Of a DNA stretch of 64,000 nt, positions 16,281-24,516 are shown in pieces; the stretch's first letter is position 1; each line of letters starts with the position of its first letter. The translations under genes were made by a program, and so were the position numbers. The stretch comes from an uncultured Saprospiraceae bacterium (GTDB lineage Bacteria; Bacteroidota; Bacteroidia; Chitinophagales; Saprospiraceae): NCBI GenBank assembly GCA_937928405.1, contig CALFWZ010000032.1, positions 1 to 64,000 on the forward strand, given 5' to 3'. The notes under the pieces are model-generated. The model made no database searches and was not told the origin of the DNA. It worked only from the letters and a program-made list of their open reading frames with translations.

Positions 16281-16537
16281 AGAGCTTGTCCAAACTTTCA
16301 TGATTGTGCGAAATTGAGAAAATTTAGTTTTGAACGAGGCAAAAAACGTAGGCGATGCCGTAGCATCCTGCCCAAGCTTGTGCTAGTAGCACAAAGAGCG
16401 AGAGCCAAAAAGGCTTTTTAACCCTGCCCGATCTGACGATCCCCGCTCGACTGATGTCATCGGACGAGAGTCAGGCGGGGAAGTGCAGAACTAAATTTGC
16501 CAATTGCAGCTAATTAATGGAAGTTTAGACAAGCTCT
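16281..16537. mobile_element. 257-bp MITE-like element with 17-bp terminal inverted repeats
   Basis: AGAGCTTGTCCAAACTT (16281-16297) and AAGTTTAGACAAGCTCT (16521-16537) are inverted repeats matching at 16 of 17 positions. The interior has no convincing gene; a 74-codon frame across it is Arg/Lys-rich and not protein-like. It contains GC-rich palindromic patches (CCCGCTCGAC...GAGAGTCAGGCGGGG). A target-site duplication is not clear. It occupies most of the 421-bp gap between two - strand genes. No transposase is in the window, so mobilisation in trans would be needed. Confidence 0.5.
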
Positions 16538-16590
16538 TATAAAATCTATTTTAATCAACATTTTTATAAAACCAATTTTCAATTATTTTT

Positions 16591-17463
16591 TTACTTACTT
16601 AAATCCAAAAACACCCCCACCGAATAAGAAGGAGCCGCTGCGATAATCTCCCCTCGGAAGGCACCCGTCGCTGAAACAGATACACCTACTTTTTTGGTGA
16701 TATAATAACTACCTTCTACTCCTATACTCGTAAATTCTGAGTTGTTGGCAAAAATGGAAGTACTGGTCGTGGTTTCTGCGGTGTCTCCATTTTTAAATGA
16801 TTCCACCCCGAGCAAACGGGCCGTCAACCAAAATTTCTCATTCGCCAATCCGACGCCTGCTTCTAGTCCAAATCGAAATTCATCCGAAAAACCTTTGGTT
16901 CTATTATTCACGCCCGTATAAGCACTTACGTACGCGGAAGTCTTGCCGAGTTTAAATCCTGTTCCAGCATCTACTTGCAGTAGTTGGTTAAATTCTCCAT
17001 CTCCTGTTTGTAAGTTTTGCAGTTCGCCCGCTACTGATTTTCCCGTAGGTAATCCAAGGGTAAGCGTGAGCGCAACGGGTATTTTGGCACCGGGTTGGGT
17101 AATACCATATTTGAGTCCTAAGTCAAAATCTCCGATTCCATTATAAGCTTCTCCAGGAACTAATATTTCTTTTGTAGTATTTGAGACTAAATTGTTGTTA
17201 TAGTTTCGACTAAATATAGGAGCATTGATAATGCCCGTCAAACGATCGGTGAATCCATATTCTGCATACAGGGTTGTATTAAAAATACCCGAAGTTACGT
17301 TAGGATCAATCTTCCCATTGTCCGTATAGTGTTGGTCAAAAATTACCCACCATTCGGCTAGTTTAAAATATCCTTTACCTTTTTTTTGTGGCCAGGGACC
17401 ACCTGCAAAAAGACTGGTGGAAAAAATGGTTACTAAAAATATAATAATTGAAATATTTTTCAT
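16591..17463 (-). CDS. Outer-membrane beta-barrel protein (hypothetical)
   Basis: The protein has 290 residues with a signal peptide (IIIFLVTIFSTSLFAGG). The mature part alternates hydrophobic and polar residues in about a dozen strands with Gly/aromatic turns (LYAEYGFTDRLTGIINAPIFS, GLKYGITQPGAKIPVALTL, LGLPTGKS, SVGVFLDLSK) and ends in a barrel-closing strand. This is the pattern of a small outer-membrane barrel of the MetA/phenol-degradation 'transporter' type. It lies 42 bases downstream of the DM13 lipoprotein gene on the same strand and is probably in one operon with it. Ligand is unknown. Confidence 0.65.
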   Translation of the reverse strand: MKNISIIIFLVTIFSTSLFAGGPWPQKKGKGYFKLAEWWVIFDQHYTDNGKIDPNVTSGIFNTTLYAEYGFTDRLTGIINAPIFSRNYNNNLVSNTTKEILVPGEAYNGIGDFDLGLKYGITQPGAKIPVALTLTLGLPTGKSVAGELQNLQTGDGEFNQLLQVDAGTGFKLGKTSAYVSAYTGVNNRTKGFSDEFRFGLEAGVGLANEKFWLTARLLGVESFKNGDTAETTTSTSIFANNSEFTSIGVEGSYYITKKVGVSVSATGAFRGEIIAAAPSYSVGVFLDLSK

Positions 17464-17505
17464 GATAATTTTTTGTTTAAATTTAGTTTGCGTTTAGGTA
17501 AATGC

Positions 17506-18195
17506 TTAATTATTGATCTCTCCGTCTCCTACTTTGATATTAAAGGGCTTACAGAAATAAAGTAAATACTGCCAATCGTTGATACCCACGTTTGGAATTT
17601 CATACCTATGCGCTCCATTAAAAACTTGTACAGGACCAATCTCCAAGGCATCTGTTGTAGTAGCGGGATTATTAGTGAGATAAATAAATAAACCTGGTAG
17701 ATTAGAAGACGCTTTCCATGCTTCCCCGACTTCAATAATCAGGTTGCCGTCTATTTCTTGAACAGTGAATGTTCCTTCTAGTGTATAAGAACTAGTTGTT
17801 CTAATCGTACCCGATTTTTCTTCGATGCTAATGATGGTGGTGGCTCCCACCGTAATATCCATTTGGTCAGATAACAATATTCCTTCTTCCGTTTCATAAC
17901 TAACGCTAATGGTCGTCGTTCCTACGCTATTAGCTCGAAGCAGTCCAGTGCCATCTACTGAAAGTATTTCAGCGTCAAGGCTATTCCAGGTTAGCGTGGG
18001 TGATTCTTCTTGCCCAACATTATTTAGAAACATGGCTTCTAATTGAAATTCGGTATCTATCTCGATCGTATCTAATGAGGAAGTAAATCGTAAAACAGGA
18101 TCAATTTGATCGTCAATAAAATCGTCCTTGATACATCCATTAAACAACATGGCACCCAAAAGGAGGATAAGAAAGGGCAGATTTAAGTTTTTCAT
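17506..18195 (-). CDS. Lipoprotein with BIG2-like and DM13 domains
   Basis: The protein has 229 residues. The signal ends in LLGAMLFNGC (Cys21), so it is a lipoprotein. Residues about 38-115 look like a bacterial Ig-like (BIG2) domain (SLDAEILSVDGTGLLRANSVGTTTISVSY). Residues about 120-225 match DM13: SGTIRTTSSYTLEGTFTV, LIIEVGEAWKAS, LPGLFIYLTN, then YLLYFCKPFNIKVGDG, with the conserved Cys in the CKPFN motif. DM13 domains are proposed redox or electron-transfer modules. The downstream barrel gene is probably co-transcribed. The role is probably surface redox or adhesion and is not resolved. Confidence 0.78.
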   Translation of the reverse strand: MKNLNLPFLILLLGAMLFNGCIKDDFIDDQIDPVLRFTSSLDTIEIDTEFQLEAMFLNNVGQEESPTLTWNSLDAEILSVDGTGLLRANSVGTTTISVSYETEEGILLSDQMDITVGATTIISIEEKSGTIRTTSSYTLEGTFTVQEIDGNLIIEVGEAWKASSNLPGLFIYLTNNPATTTDALEIGPVQVFNGAHRYEIPNVGINDWQYLLYFCKPFNIKVGDGEINN

Positions 18196-18292
18196 CTTTG
18201 TCTATTTTAAATTCGAAAGCCATAGAATGCCTTTTTAATCCTAAATGTTTTTTATTAACAGCGAAATTAGTCAGAGAGGTATTTTTGCGGAC

Positions 18293-18338
18293 AAAAAAAA
18301 TGTCTCCTACTCAACAACTGAGTAAGAGACATTTTTTT
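18293..18338 (-). terminator. Bidirectional terminator hairpin
   Basis: ATGTCTC..ACTCA (18300-18312) pairs with TGAGT..GAGACAT around ACAAC. The stem is flanked by A8 on one side and T7 on the other, so it works in either direction; it ends the - strand gene at 18399-19091. Confidence 0.85.
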
Positions 18339-18398
18339 AGAGCGATCAAATGGAGTTTCTACGTAAAAGCGCTTTATAATATAAAACAAGGAGAAATG

Positions 18399-19091
18399 CT
18401 ATTCACTCAAACGGAGTCCGAGTCGGAGGCCAAAACTAAAAGTTTCTAAGCCACTCTTTTGCCAAGCAATAATTTCGGTTGTTGAAATTAAATTCAAATT
18501 TTCAGATAAATTTTCCCATTCGACACCAAAATGTCTGCGGAATCGTACCATAGGAGTAATCGTCAATAAATCGCTTAATCCAATATCAACACCGACTCCT
18601 AAACCAATAGATGGAATAATAGAAGAATTACTGGGATCACTATTTCTGCCTTTAAAACTAGAAATGGCATAGCTCACCCCTGGAGATAGTTCTACGTAAA
18701 AGCCCTTTTTAACAAAATTGCCATCTTTAGAAAAAGTAGGACAATCACAATCTCCTGCTAAATCAAATAAATAAAAATGGGTATTGGCAAACAAACTGAT
18801 CTGCTGATGCGCCATACTAGTCGTATTATCTCCCCAATCCACCGAATAACGAGCATAGTTTAATTCTGGAAAAAATTCTACCCGCGCATTCTTTAACCGA
18901 AACCATCGATCAATTCCCACGGCAAAGCCAGATTCTATCGGAGCAGCACCTTCTAAACCGGAACGCTGGATCAACCCTTCCCAATTGGACGCAGAAAAAA
19001 GCTGGTAACTAGCGTTGATCCCGTACTGTGCGGAAGTTTTATGGATGATTAAAAAAAAGGAGAGAACGAAAAGGATTAAGAACTGCTTCAT
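18399..19091 (-). CDS. Outer-membrane beta-barrel (porin-like) protein
   Basis: The protein has 230 residues with a signal peptide (LILFVLSFFLIIHKTSAQ). The body is a run of amphipathic beta-strands (YGINASYQLF, GFAVGIDRWF, RVEFFPELNYARYSVDWG, KGFYVELSPGVSYAISSF, GVGVDIGLSDLLTITPMV, FSFGLRLGLRLSE), the pattern of a PorT/OMP_b-brl-type barrel of Bacteroidota. The last strand lacks the terminal aromatic seen in many barrels. Its own terminator lies downstream at 18293-18338, and rimO is divergent from it, so it is likely a single-gene transcript. Function is unknown. Confidence 0.65.
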   Translation of the reverse strand: MKQFLILFVLSFFLIIHKTSAQYGINASYQLFSASNWEGLIQRSGLEGAAPIESGFAVGIDRWFRLKNARVEFFPELNYARYSVDWGDNTTSMAHQQISLFANTHFYLFDLAGDCDCPTFSKDGNFVKKGFYVELSPGVSYAISSFKGRNSDPSNSSIIPSIGLGVGVDIGLSDLLTITPMVRFRRHFGVEWENLSENLNLISTTEIIAWQKSGLETFSFGLRLGLRLSE

Positions 19092-19274
19092 CTTTTTTGG
19101 ATTTGGTAATCAGTTGGGTAAAGCTACTATTTCTAAACGTAAGGAGTTAAGCAAAATTGTTTTTTGTTGATGATGCTGAAGCTGTCAGCGCCAATTTGAA
19201 GCATAATTTGTCAAATCAACGCTTCAACAATTCAACACATTACCTCCTGGCAGGCAGGAATCAACAATTTAAAT

Positions 19275-19282
19275 TACTTTTG
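19275..19282 (+). promoter_or_regulatory. Bacteroidota -7 promoter element for rimO
   Basis: TACTTTTG fits the TAnnTTTG -7 consensus of Bacteroidota primary sigma factors and lies five bases before the rimO ATG. If used, the transcript would be leaderless or nearly so. No good -33 TTTG is seen at the expected distance. Confidence 0.4.
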
Positions 19283-19286
19283 CGCC

Positions 19287-20603
19287 ATGAAAACTCGCAC
19301 GCTCAAAAAAGACAAAGTCAACGTGATTACACTAGGGTGTTCCAAAAATTTGGTGGACTCCGAAAACCTCATTACCCAACTAAAAGGTAATGATTATCAA
19401 GTAGTACACGATAGCAATGATGAAGACGCCAATGTCATCATTGTCAACACCTGTGGTTTTATTGATTTGGCCAAGGAAGAATCGGTGAATACCATTCTAC
19501 AGTACGCAGATTTAAAGACCAAAGGAGACATTGATAAATTGTATGTAACAGGCTGTTTGTCACAACGTTATAAAGACAAACTCGAAGTAGATATTCCAGA
19601 GGTAGATGCTTATTTCGGCACCCTTGAGTTACCCGGCTTACTTGCCAAACTCAACGCGGATTATAAGCACGAATTAATCGGCGAACGGATCACCACCACT
19701 CCTCAACATTATGCCTACCTCAAAATTTCTGAAGGTTGTAATCGTACCTGTTCTTTTTGTGCGATTCCATTGATGCGGGGAAAACACGTTTCTCAACCCA
19801 TCGAAGCCTTAGTGAAGCAAGCTAAAAATCTGGTGCGGACCGGCGTTAAAGAAATTATGCTCATCGCTCAAGAGTTAACTTATTATGGGCTGGATATTTA
19901 TAAAAAACGCGCACTAACCGATTTGCTACGCGCACTTTCTGACGTGGAAGGACTCGAATGGATTCGATTGCATTATGCGTATCCGAGTAAATTTCCGGAA
20001 GATATTTTTGAGGTGATGTTAGAAAGAAAGAATATCTGTAATTATCTCGATATGCCTTTGCAGCACGCTTCGGATGCGGTCCTAGATAGAATGCGTCGAC
20101 AGATTACTCGGAAAGAAATGGAAGACCTAATTGCCTTGGCCAGACAGCGCGTACCTGAAATAGGTATTCGTACTACTTTTTTGGTCGGTTTTCCCGGCGA
20201 AACAGAAGAAGAGTTTCAAGAGCTTTGTGATTTTGTGCAAAAAATGCAATTTGAACGAGTAGGTGTTTTTCAATATTCTCACGAAGAAAACACCTCCGCG
20301 CATGACCTAGAAGATGATGTTCCTGCAGAAGTAAAAGTAGATCGAGCCAACCGTTTAATGGAAATTCAACAGCATATTTCTTTTGATAAAAATCAAGCAA
20401 AAATTGGCCAAGAAATGCGGGTGCTTTTTGACCGAAAAGAAGGCGAATATTTTGTGGGTAGAACAGAATACGATAGTGTAGAAGTAGATAATGAAGTGCT
20501 CGTACCAGCAGCAGATAATTTTGTTAGAATTGGTGATTTTGCTATGATAAAAATTACGGACGCCACCGAGTATGATTTGTTCGGAGAGTTGGCTGATCAG
20601 TGA
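19287..20603 (+). CDS. rimO: Ribosomal protein S12 methylthiotransferase RimO
   Basis: RimO adds a methylthio group to Asp89 of ribosomal protein S12, using two iron-sulfur clusters and SAM. Length (438 aa) is standard. The N-terminal UPF0004 domain begins VNVITLGCSKNLVDSE and carries Cys18, Cys56 and Cys90 for the auxiliary cluster. The radical SAM motif CNRTCSFC gives Cys151, Cys155 and Cys158. Further markers are RGKHVSQP, GIRTTFLVGFPGETEEEF and FQYSHEENT, which separates RimO from MiaB. A C-terminal TRAM domain (IGQEMRVLFDRKEG ... YDLFGEL) follows. The organisation is complete and the gene looks functional. Confidence 0.96.
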   Translation: MKTRTLKKDKVNVITLGCSKNLVDSENLITQLKGNDYQVVHDSNDEDANVIIVNTCGFIDLAKEESVNTILQYADLKTKGDIDKLYVTGCLSQRYKDKLEVDIPEVDAYFGTLELPGLLAKLNADYKHELIGERITTTPQHYAYLKISEGCNRTCSFCAIPLMRGKHVSQPIEALVKQAKNLVRTGVKEIMLIAQELTYYGLDIYKKRALTDLLRALSDVEGLEWIRLHYAYPSKFPEDIFEVMLERKNICNYLDMPLQHASDAVLDRMRRQITRKEMEDLIALARQRVPEIGIRTTFLVGFPGETEEEFQELCDFVQKMQFERVGVFQYSHEENTSAHDLEDDVPAEVKVDRANRLMEIQQHISFDKNQAKIGQEMRVLFDRKEGEYFVGRTEYDSVEVDNEVLVPAADNFVRIGDFAMIKITDATEYDLFGELADQ

Positions 20604-20652
20604 ATTTAATTAGCATAAAATTATTTCTATATTTATTTTTTTTCGCTAAAAG

Positions 20653-20735
20653 ATATACACGATAAAAGGTCTTCCGAAACAAGTTCGGAACAGGTGCTGC
20701 GCCTTTGCGCCCTCTGCGAGAAAAACACTTTTTAA
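20653..20735 (+). repeat. Dispersed intergenic repeat, copy 1
   Basis: TACACGATAAAAG, then CGAAACAAGTTCGGAACAG and GTGCTGCGCCTTTGCGCCC followed by GAGAAAAACAC. The same motif order recurs at 21196 and 21315. It lies between rimO and the cupin gene and is not coding. Confidence 0.55.
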
Positions 20736-20768
20736 AGCATCCTCAACGATTCAACAATTCAAAAAAAA

Positions 20769-21134
20769 ATGATCGTCAAACACATCCCACAATTACCCTT
20801 TTTTACCGCTGGTGATGAGACCCGATTGACAGAAGTATTACATCCAAAAAATGATTTAATTGAGTTGCCCTATAGTATCGCCTATGCGACGATTGCGCCA
20901 GGTAAAGCTTCGTTACCGCATATACTCGGTGGATCAGAAACTTATATCTTTACAGCCGGAGAAGGGAGGATTACCATTAATGAAATCCAACAGAAAGTAG
21001 CACCTGGTGTAGTAGTATTTGTTCCAGAAAATGCCCGGCAATTCGTTGAAAATCAAGGAGATACAGAACTTTGTTTTTATTGTGTGGTAGCCCCCGCTTG
21101 GTCAGAAGAGTCAGAAAAAGTTGAAAGAAAATAA
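20769..21134 (+). CDS. Cupin domain protein
   Basis: The protein has 121 residues, a single cupin barrel. Core motifs are IAPGKASLPHILGGSETYIF (motif 1, with His and Glu as candidate metal ligands) and GVVVFVPENARQFVENQG (motif 2). The first motif lacks the usual second histidine, so metal binding may be incomplete. Single-domain cupins of this kind are isomerases, dioxygenases or small-molecule binders; the substrate cannot be read from the sequence. It stands alone between repeat-bearing spacers. Confidence 0.8.
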   Translation: MIVKHIPQLPFFTAGDETRLTEVLHPKNDLIELPYSIAYATIAPGKASLPHILGGSETYIFTAGEGRITINEIQQKVAPGVVVFVPENARQFVENQGDTELCFYCVVAPAWSEESEKVERK

Positions 21135-21195
21135 AATCTATGAATTCCTGTTTTATATGGGCAAGTAACAAATAGAAATATTCTCAAAAACATAA

Positions 21196-21276
21196 ATACA
21201 CGATAAAAAATCCGCAGTCGCTCTGCGTTCTCTGCGCCTTCCAAAACGAGTTCGGAACAGGTGCTGCGAGGAAAAA
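21196..21276 (+). repeat. Dispersed intergenic repeat, copy 2
   Basis: TACACGATAAAAAATCC, GCTCTGCGTTCTCTGCGCC, then ACGAGTTCGGAACAGGTGCT and GCGAGGAAAAAAACAC. Closest in sequence to copy 1, with the full CTCTGCG tract present. Confidence 0.6.
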
Positions 21277-21314
21277 AACACTAAAAAGAAAAATACACAC
21301 TAAAAGAAATACCC

Positions 21315-21395
21315 GTTAAATAATCCACGGTTGCTCTATGTTCTATACGCCTCCCGAAACGAGTACGGAACCGGTGCCGCGAGAAAAAAAAACAT
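21315..21395 (+). repeat. Dispersed intergenic repeat, copy 3
   Basis: TACCCGTTAAATAATCCACG, GCTCTATGTTCTATACGCC, then ACGAGTACGGAACCGGTGCC and GCGAGAAAAAAAAACATT. It overlaps the upstream open frame of the glycosyltransferase, which shows that this extension is not coding. Confidence 0.6.
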
Positions 21396-21439
21396 TCAAA
21401 AAGAATCATAACTCAACAAAAAAAAGCCTTACAATTCCC

Positions 21440-22627
21440 ATGCGAATATTACAACTCTGTAAAAAAATTCCTTACCCAATCAACGACGGAGAAGTAATCG
21501 CGATTACCAACTTGGCGCGCGCTTTTAAAGCACTTGGCGCAGAAGTACATTTATTATGTATCAATACACCCAAACATTTTTTTGATATTGCTCAATTGCC
21601 AGATAGTTTTAATTTCTATAAAACCATTCAGTCCGTTCCAGTGGATACAGATCTTAAACCACGGCAGGCTTTCCTAAATCTTTTTTCTAGTAAGTCATAC
21701 CATATTGATCGTTTTGTGAGTGCCAATTTTTCAGAAAAAATAAAAGAAACACTGGAAAAAATACAGCCAGATATTGTTCAGTTAGAAACACTTTTTTTAG
21801 CGCCTTATATAGCGGATATTCGAAAACACTCCAATGCAAAAATAGTGATGCGTGCACACAATGTTGAACATGAAATTTGGTCTCGCATCACCAAGAATAC
21901 TCCTGCTCTGCTAAAAAGAAAATATCTAGCGTATCTCACTAGAAAATTAAAAAAATTTGAACTAGACCATCTCAATAAATATGACCTGCTGGTTCCAATC
22001 ACTAACCGAGATTTAGCTACTTTCCAAAAATTGGGGTTTACCGGAAGTCATGAAGTCATCCCCATTGGAATTGATCATCAACTCTACCAATCAGACCCAA
22101 TTAAAACGAACGAACCCCTTTCTATTTCTTTTATTGGCTCACTTGACTGGGTTCCCAATTTAGAAGGGATGGACTGGTTTATAAAAAATGCTTGGCCGAA
22201 GATGCGAGCTGCCTTTCCTGATCTTACCTTGCATCTGGCGGGACGAAATACTCCCAATCATCTCTACGAACTGGCGCCGCAAAAAATCATCGTACACGGA
22301 GAGGTGCCCGACGCACAAGCATTCATTAATCAGCATCCGATTATGATTGTTCCGCTTTTGAGTGGTAGTGGAATGCGCGTTAAGATCTTGGAAGGTATGG
22401 CGTTGGGTAGAGTAGTGATTACCACGAGCATTGGATTGGAAGGGATAGAAGCCTCTCATGAGCAAGAAGTCTTGATCGCTAATACGGCCAATGAATGGTT
22501 TGAGTGTTTAAAATATTGTCAAGAAAATCCAGATCGACTTTCTGAGATCGGTACTGCTGCACGTAAATTGATCCAAACAACCTATGATAATCTCGAAATT
22601 GGACAGCGACTTTTGCAACGATTCTAA
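21440..22627 (+). CDS. Glycosyltransferase family 4-like protein
   Basis: The protein has 395 residues from the ATG at 21440. The frame is open to 21338, but those 34 codons are a dispersed repeat; MRILQLCKKIPYPINDGEVI is a classical GT-B start. The N-terminal donor/acceptor lobe has the glycine-rich loop after IPYPINDGE, and MRAHNVEHEIW is typical of the acceptor domain. The C-terminal lobe contains ISFIGSLDWVPNLEGMDWF, HLAGRNTP, and VPLLSGSGMRVKILEGMALGR with the E-x7-E-like nucleotide-sugar site. It is predicted to be cytoplasmic and to make a surface glycan. No other glycan gene is adjacent; a flippase lies far away at 47.8 kb. Confidence 0.88.
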   Translation: MRILQLCKKIPYPINDGEVIAITNLARAFKALGAEVHLLCINTPKHFFDIAQLPDSFNFYKTIQSVPVDTDLKPRQAFLNLFSSKSYHIDRFVSANFSEKIKETLEKIQPDIVQLETLFLAPYIADIRKHSNAKIVMRAHNVEHEIWSRITKNTPALLKRKYLAYLTRKLKKFELDHLNKYDLLVPITNRDLATFQKLGFTGSHEVIPIGIDHQLYQSDPIKTNEPLSISFIGSLDWVPNLEGMDWFIKNAWPKMRAAFPDLTLHLAGRNTPNHLYELAPQKIIVHGEVPDAQAFINQHPIMIVPLLSGSGMRVKILEGMALGRVVITTSIGLEGIEASHEQEVLIANTANEWFECLKYCQENPDRLSEIGTAARKLIQTTYDNLEIGQRLLQRF

Positions 22628-22878
22628 GAATTTAGCTTCAATTTTAGTTCTTTTTCAAAATTAATTTCGAAGAAACAAATTTTTATTTATATGATATAAA
22701 ATTTAAATATTAATTCTGACCCCAATTTTTCTTTTATCTAATCCGAATTTTACCTTTAAATCGTTCCTATTTTTCTTAAAACACCCTCAAAAATGCCTGT
22801 AACGGAACTCCTCAACGAATGTTAAGTTTTTGCTACTATTTAGAAAAGGTCTAAATAAAATTTAGTGGTAAATATATA

Positions 22879-22909
22879 TTGGTAATAATGGTTCTGAATT
22901 GTATTTTTG
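22879..22909 (+). promoter_or_regulatory. Promoter of the alternative complex III / oxidase operon
   Basis: TTG (22879-22881) and TATTTTTG (22902-22909) fit the Bacteroidota -33/-7 elements with 20 bases between them. Transcription would start near 22916, which rules out the open frame beginning at 22899 and supports the ATG at 23010. Confidence 0.6.
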
Positions 22910-23009
22910 CGCTGACATAAAAATGACAATAGATATCATATATTTTCTTATGCGTTCTATTAGTCGAAAAAGATTCAGAGATATGATTAGAATTACGACA
23001 ATACCTAGG

Positions 23010-24431
23010 ATGAAACACTTACTTTCCCTCCTCTTCGTTTTGTTTGCTTTTTCCCTTTCCGCCCAACCTGACCTCGATGAAGGTAAAGCGCTTTTCCGAA
23101 ATAACTGTGCTTCTTGTCACAACAAGTCGATGAAGGACGATATGACCGGACCAGCACTTGGTGGTATAGAGGAGAGATGGGAAGGCCGCGAAGAATTACT
23201 CTATGCCTGGATCCGAAACTCCACTGCTGTAATTGAAACAGGAGATGAGTATGCAGTTGGTCTCTATAATCAGTGGAATAAATCAGTAATGACTGCTTTT
23301 CCAAATTTAACGGACGAGCAAATTGGTTCTATCTTAGGTTATATCGACGGTGTTTATAAAGGTACCTATGGAGGAGCACCACAAACACTTGCCGCTGCCG
23401 GTGATACTGGTACGGATACCAAAGAATCTGGTTTAAGCACCCCTTTCTTTCTTGTTTTATTCTTAATCCTAGGAATTCTAGCAGTAGCCTTAGCACGAAT
23501 CATTTCTAATCTAAACCGAATGGCACAGATTAAGGAAGGAGGTACACCGGGCCAGGTAGCTACGATTAAAGATATACTAACGAGTCGTGGTGTGGTTGGA
23601 TTTGTGATTTTCGCTTTAGTAATTATTGGTGGTTTCCAAACGGTTAATAATGCAATCAGCTTAGGACGCCAACAAGGATACGCTCCAGATCAACCCATCA
23701 AATTCTCTCACGCCTTACACGCTGGTCAGCAGCAGATCGACTGTCAGTACTGTCACGATGGTGCACGTCGTAGTAAGCATTCCGTTATTCCTGCTACCAA
23801 TACTTGTATGAATTGCCACAAAGCAATTAAAAAAGGTAGCGTAGATGGAACCGCAGAGATTTCTAAAATTTATGCTTCTATTGGATATGATCCTAATACG
23901 GATAAGTATATTGAGAATTATGATGAAATGTCTAATGACGAGATCAAGCCGATCTTCATCAAATACGCAAAAGAAACATTCTTAAAAGATAGAGCCTCAG
24001 ATGCAAAGTATGCTAACTCAGAATCTAAACTAGAGCGCGATGCGACCAAAGAGGCAGAGAAACAGTGGGAGAATATCAAAACATCTCTAACCAATCCTAG
24101 CAAAGAATCTGTTGGTGGTGCGATTGAATGGGTACGTATTCACAACTTACCAGATCATGTTTACTTCAATCACGCACAGCACGTTACGGTTGGTAAAATA
24201 GCCTGTCAGACCTGTCATGGTCCCGTTGAAAAAATGGAAGTGGTTCAGCAATATTCACCGCTATCAATGGGATGGTGTATTAACTGTCACCGTCAAACAG
24301 AAGTACAATTCGCTTCTAACGAATATTACGATCAGTACGAAACCTATCACAAAGAATTGAAAGCCGGAAAACGAGAAGTGGTGACCGTAGAAGATATCGG
24401 AGGTTTAGAATGTCAAAAATGTCATTACTAA
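23010..24431 (+). CDS. actA: Alternative complex III subunit ActA, hexaheme cytochrome c
   Basis: The protein has 473 residues from the ATG at 23010, which begins a signal peptide (LLSLLFVLFAFSLSAQ). An upstream frame to 22899 overlaps the promoter. Residues 24-100 are a class I cytochrome c with NNCASCHNK (heme 1, Cys33-His37). A Pro/Thr spacer and a transmembrane helix (about 148-165), a second at about 195-215, lead to the pentaheme ActA core: CQYCHD, CMNCHK, CQTCHG, CINCHR and CQKCHY, giving six CXXCH sites in all. In alternative complex III ActA carries electrons from the quinol site towards the oxidase. The extra N-terminal heme domain is fused, a feature beyond the basic pentaheme form. 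Confidence 0.92.
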   Translation: MKHLLSLLFVLFAFSLSAQPDLDEGKALFRNNCASCHNKSMKDDMTGPALGGIEERWEGREELLYAWIRNSTAVIETGDEYAVGLYNQWNKSVMTAFPNLTDEQIGSILGYIDGVYKGTYGGAPQTLAAAGDTGTDTKESGLSTPFFLVLFLILGILAVALARIISNLNRMAQIKEGGTPGQVATIKDILTSRGVVGFVIFALVIIGGFQTVNNAISLGRQQGYAPDQPIKFSHALHAGQQQIDCQYCHDGARRSKHSVIPATNTCMNCHKAIKKGSVDGTAEISKIYASIGYDPNTDKYIENYDEMSNDEIKPIFIKYAKETFLKDRASDAKYANSESKLERDATKEAEKQWENIKTSLTNPSKESVGGAIEWVRIHNLPDHVYFNHAQHVTVGKIACQTCHGPVEKMEVVQQYSPLSMGWCINCHRQTEVQFASNEYYDQYETYHKELKAGKREVVTVEDIGGLECQKCHY

Positions 24432-24516
24432 TCCGTTAGACTTTTAAACTAATAAAACGTACGATCTCCTAGGAATTAACCTTCCTTTAAAAAAAGAGCT
24501 TAATTAAATTGAAATA

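Noticed and set aside
16197-16421. 74-codon + strand reading frame
   Set aside because: It lies across the MITE-like element, is Arg/Lys-rich and has no protein-like pattern.
21338-21439. Upstream extension of the glycosyltransferase
   Set aside because: It coincides with copy 3 of a dispersed repeat; the GT-B fold starts at the ATG at 21440.
22899-23009. Upstream extension of ActA
   Set aside because: It overlaps the -7 promoter element, and the signal peptide starts at 23010.
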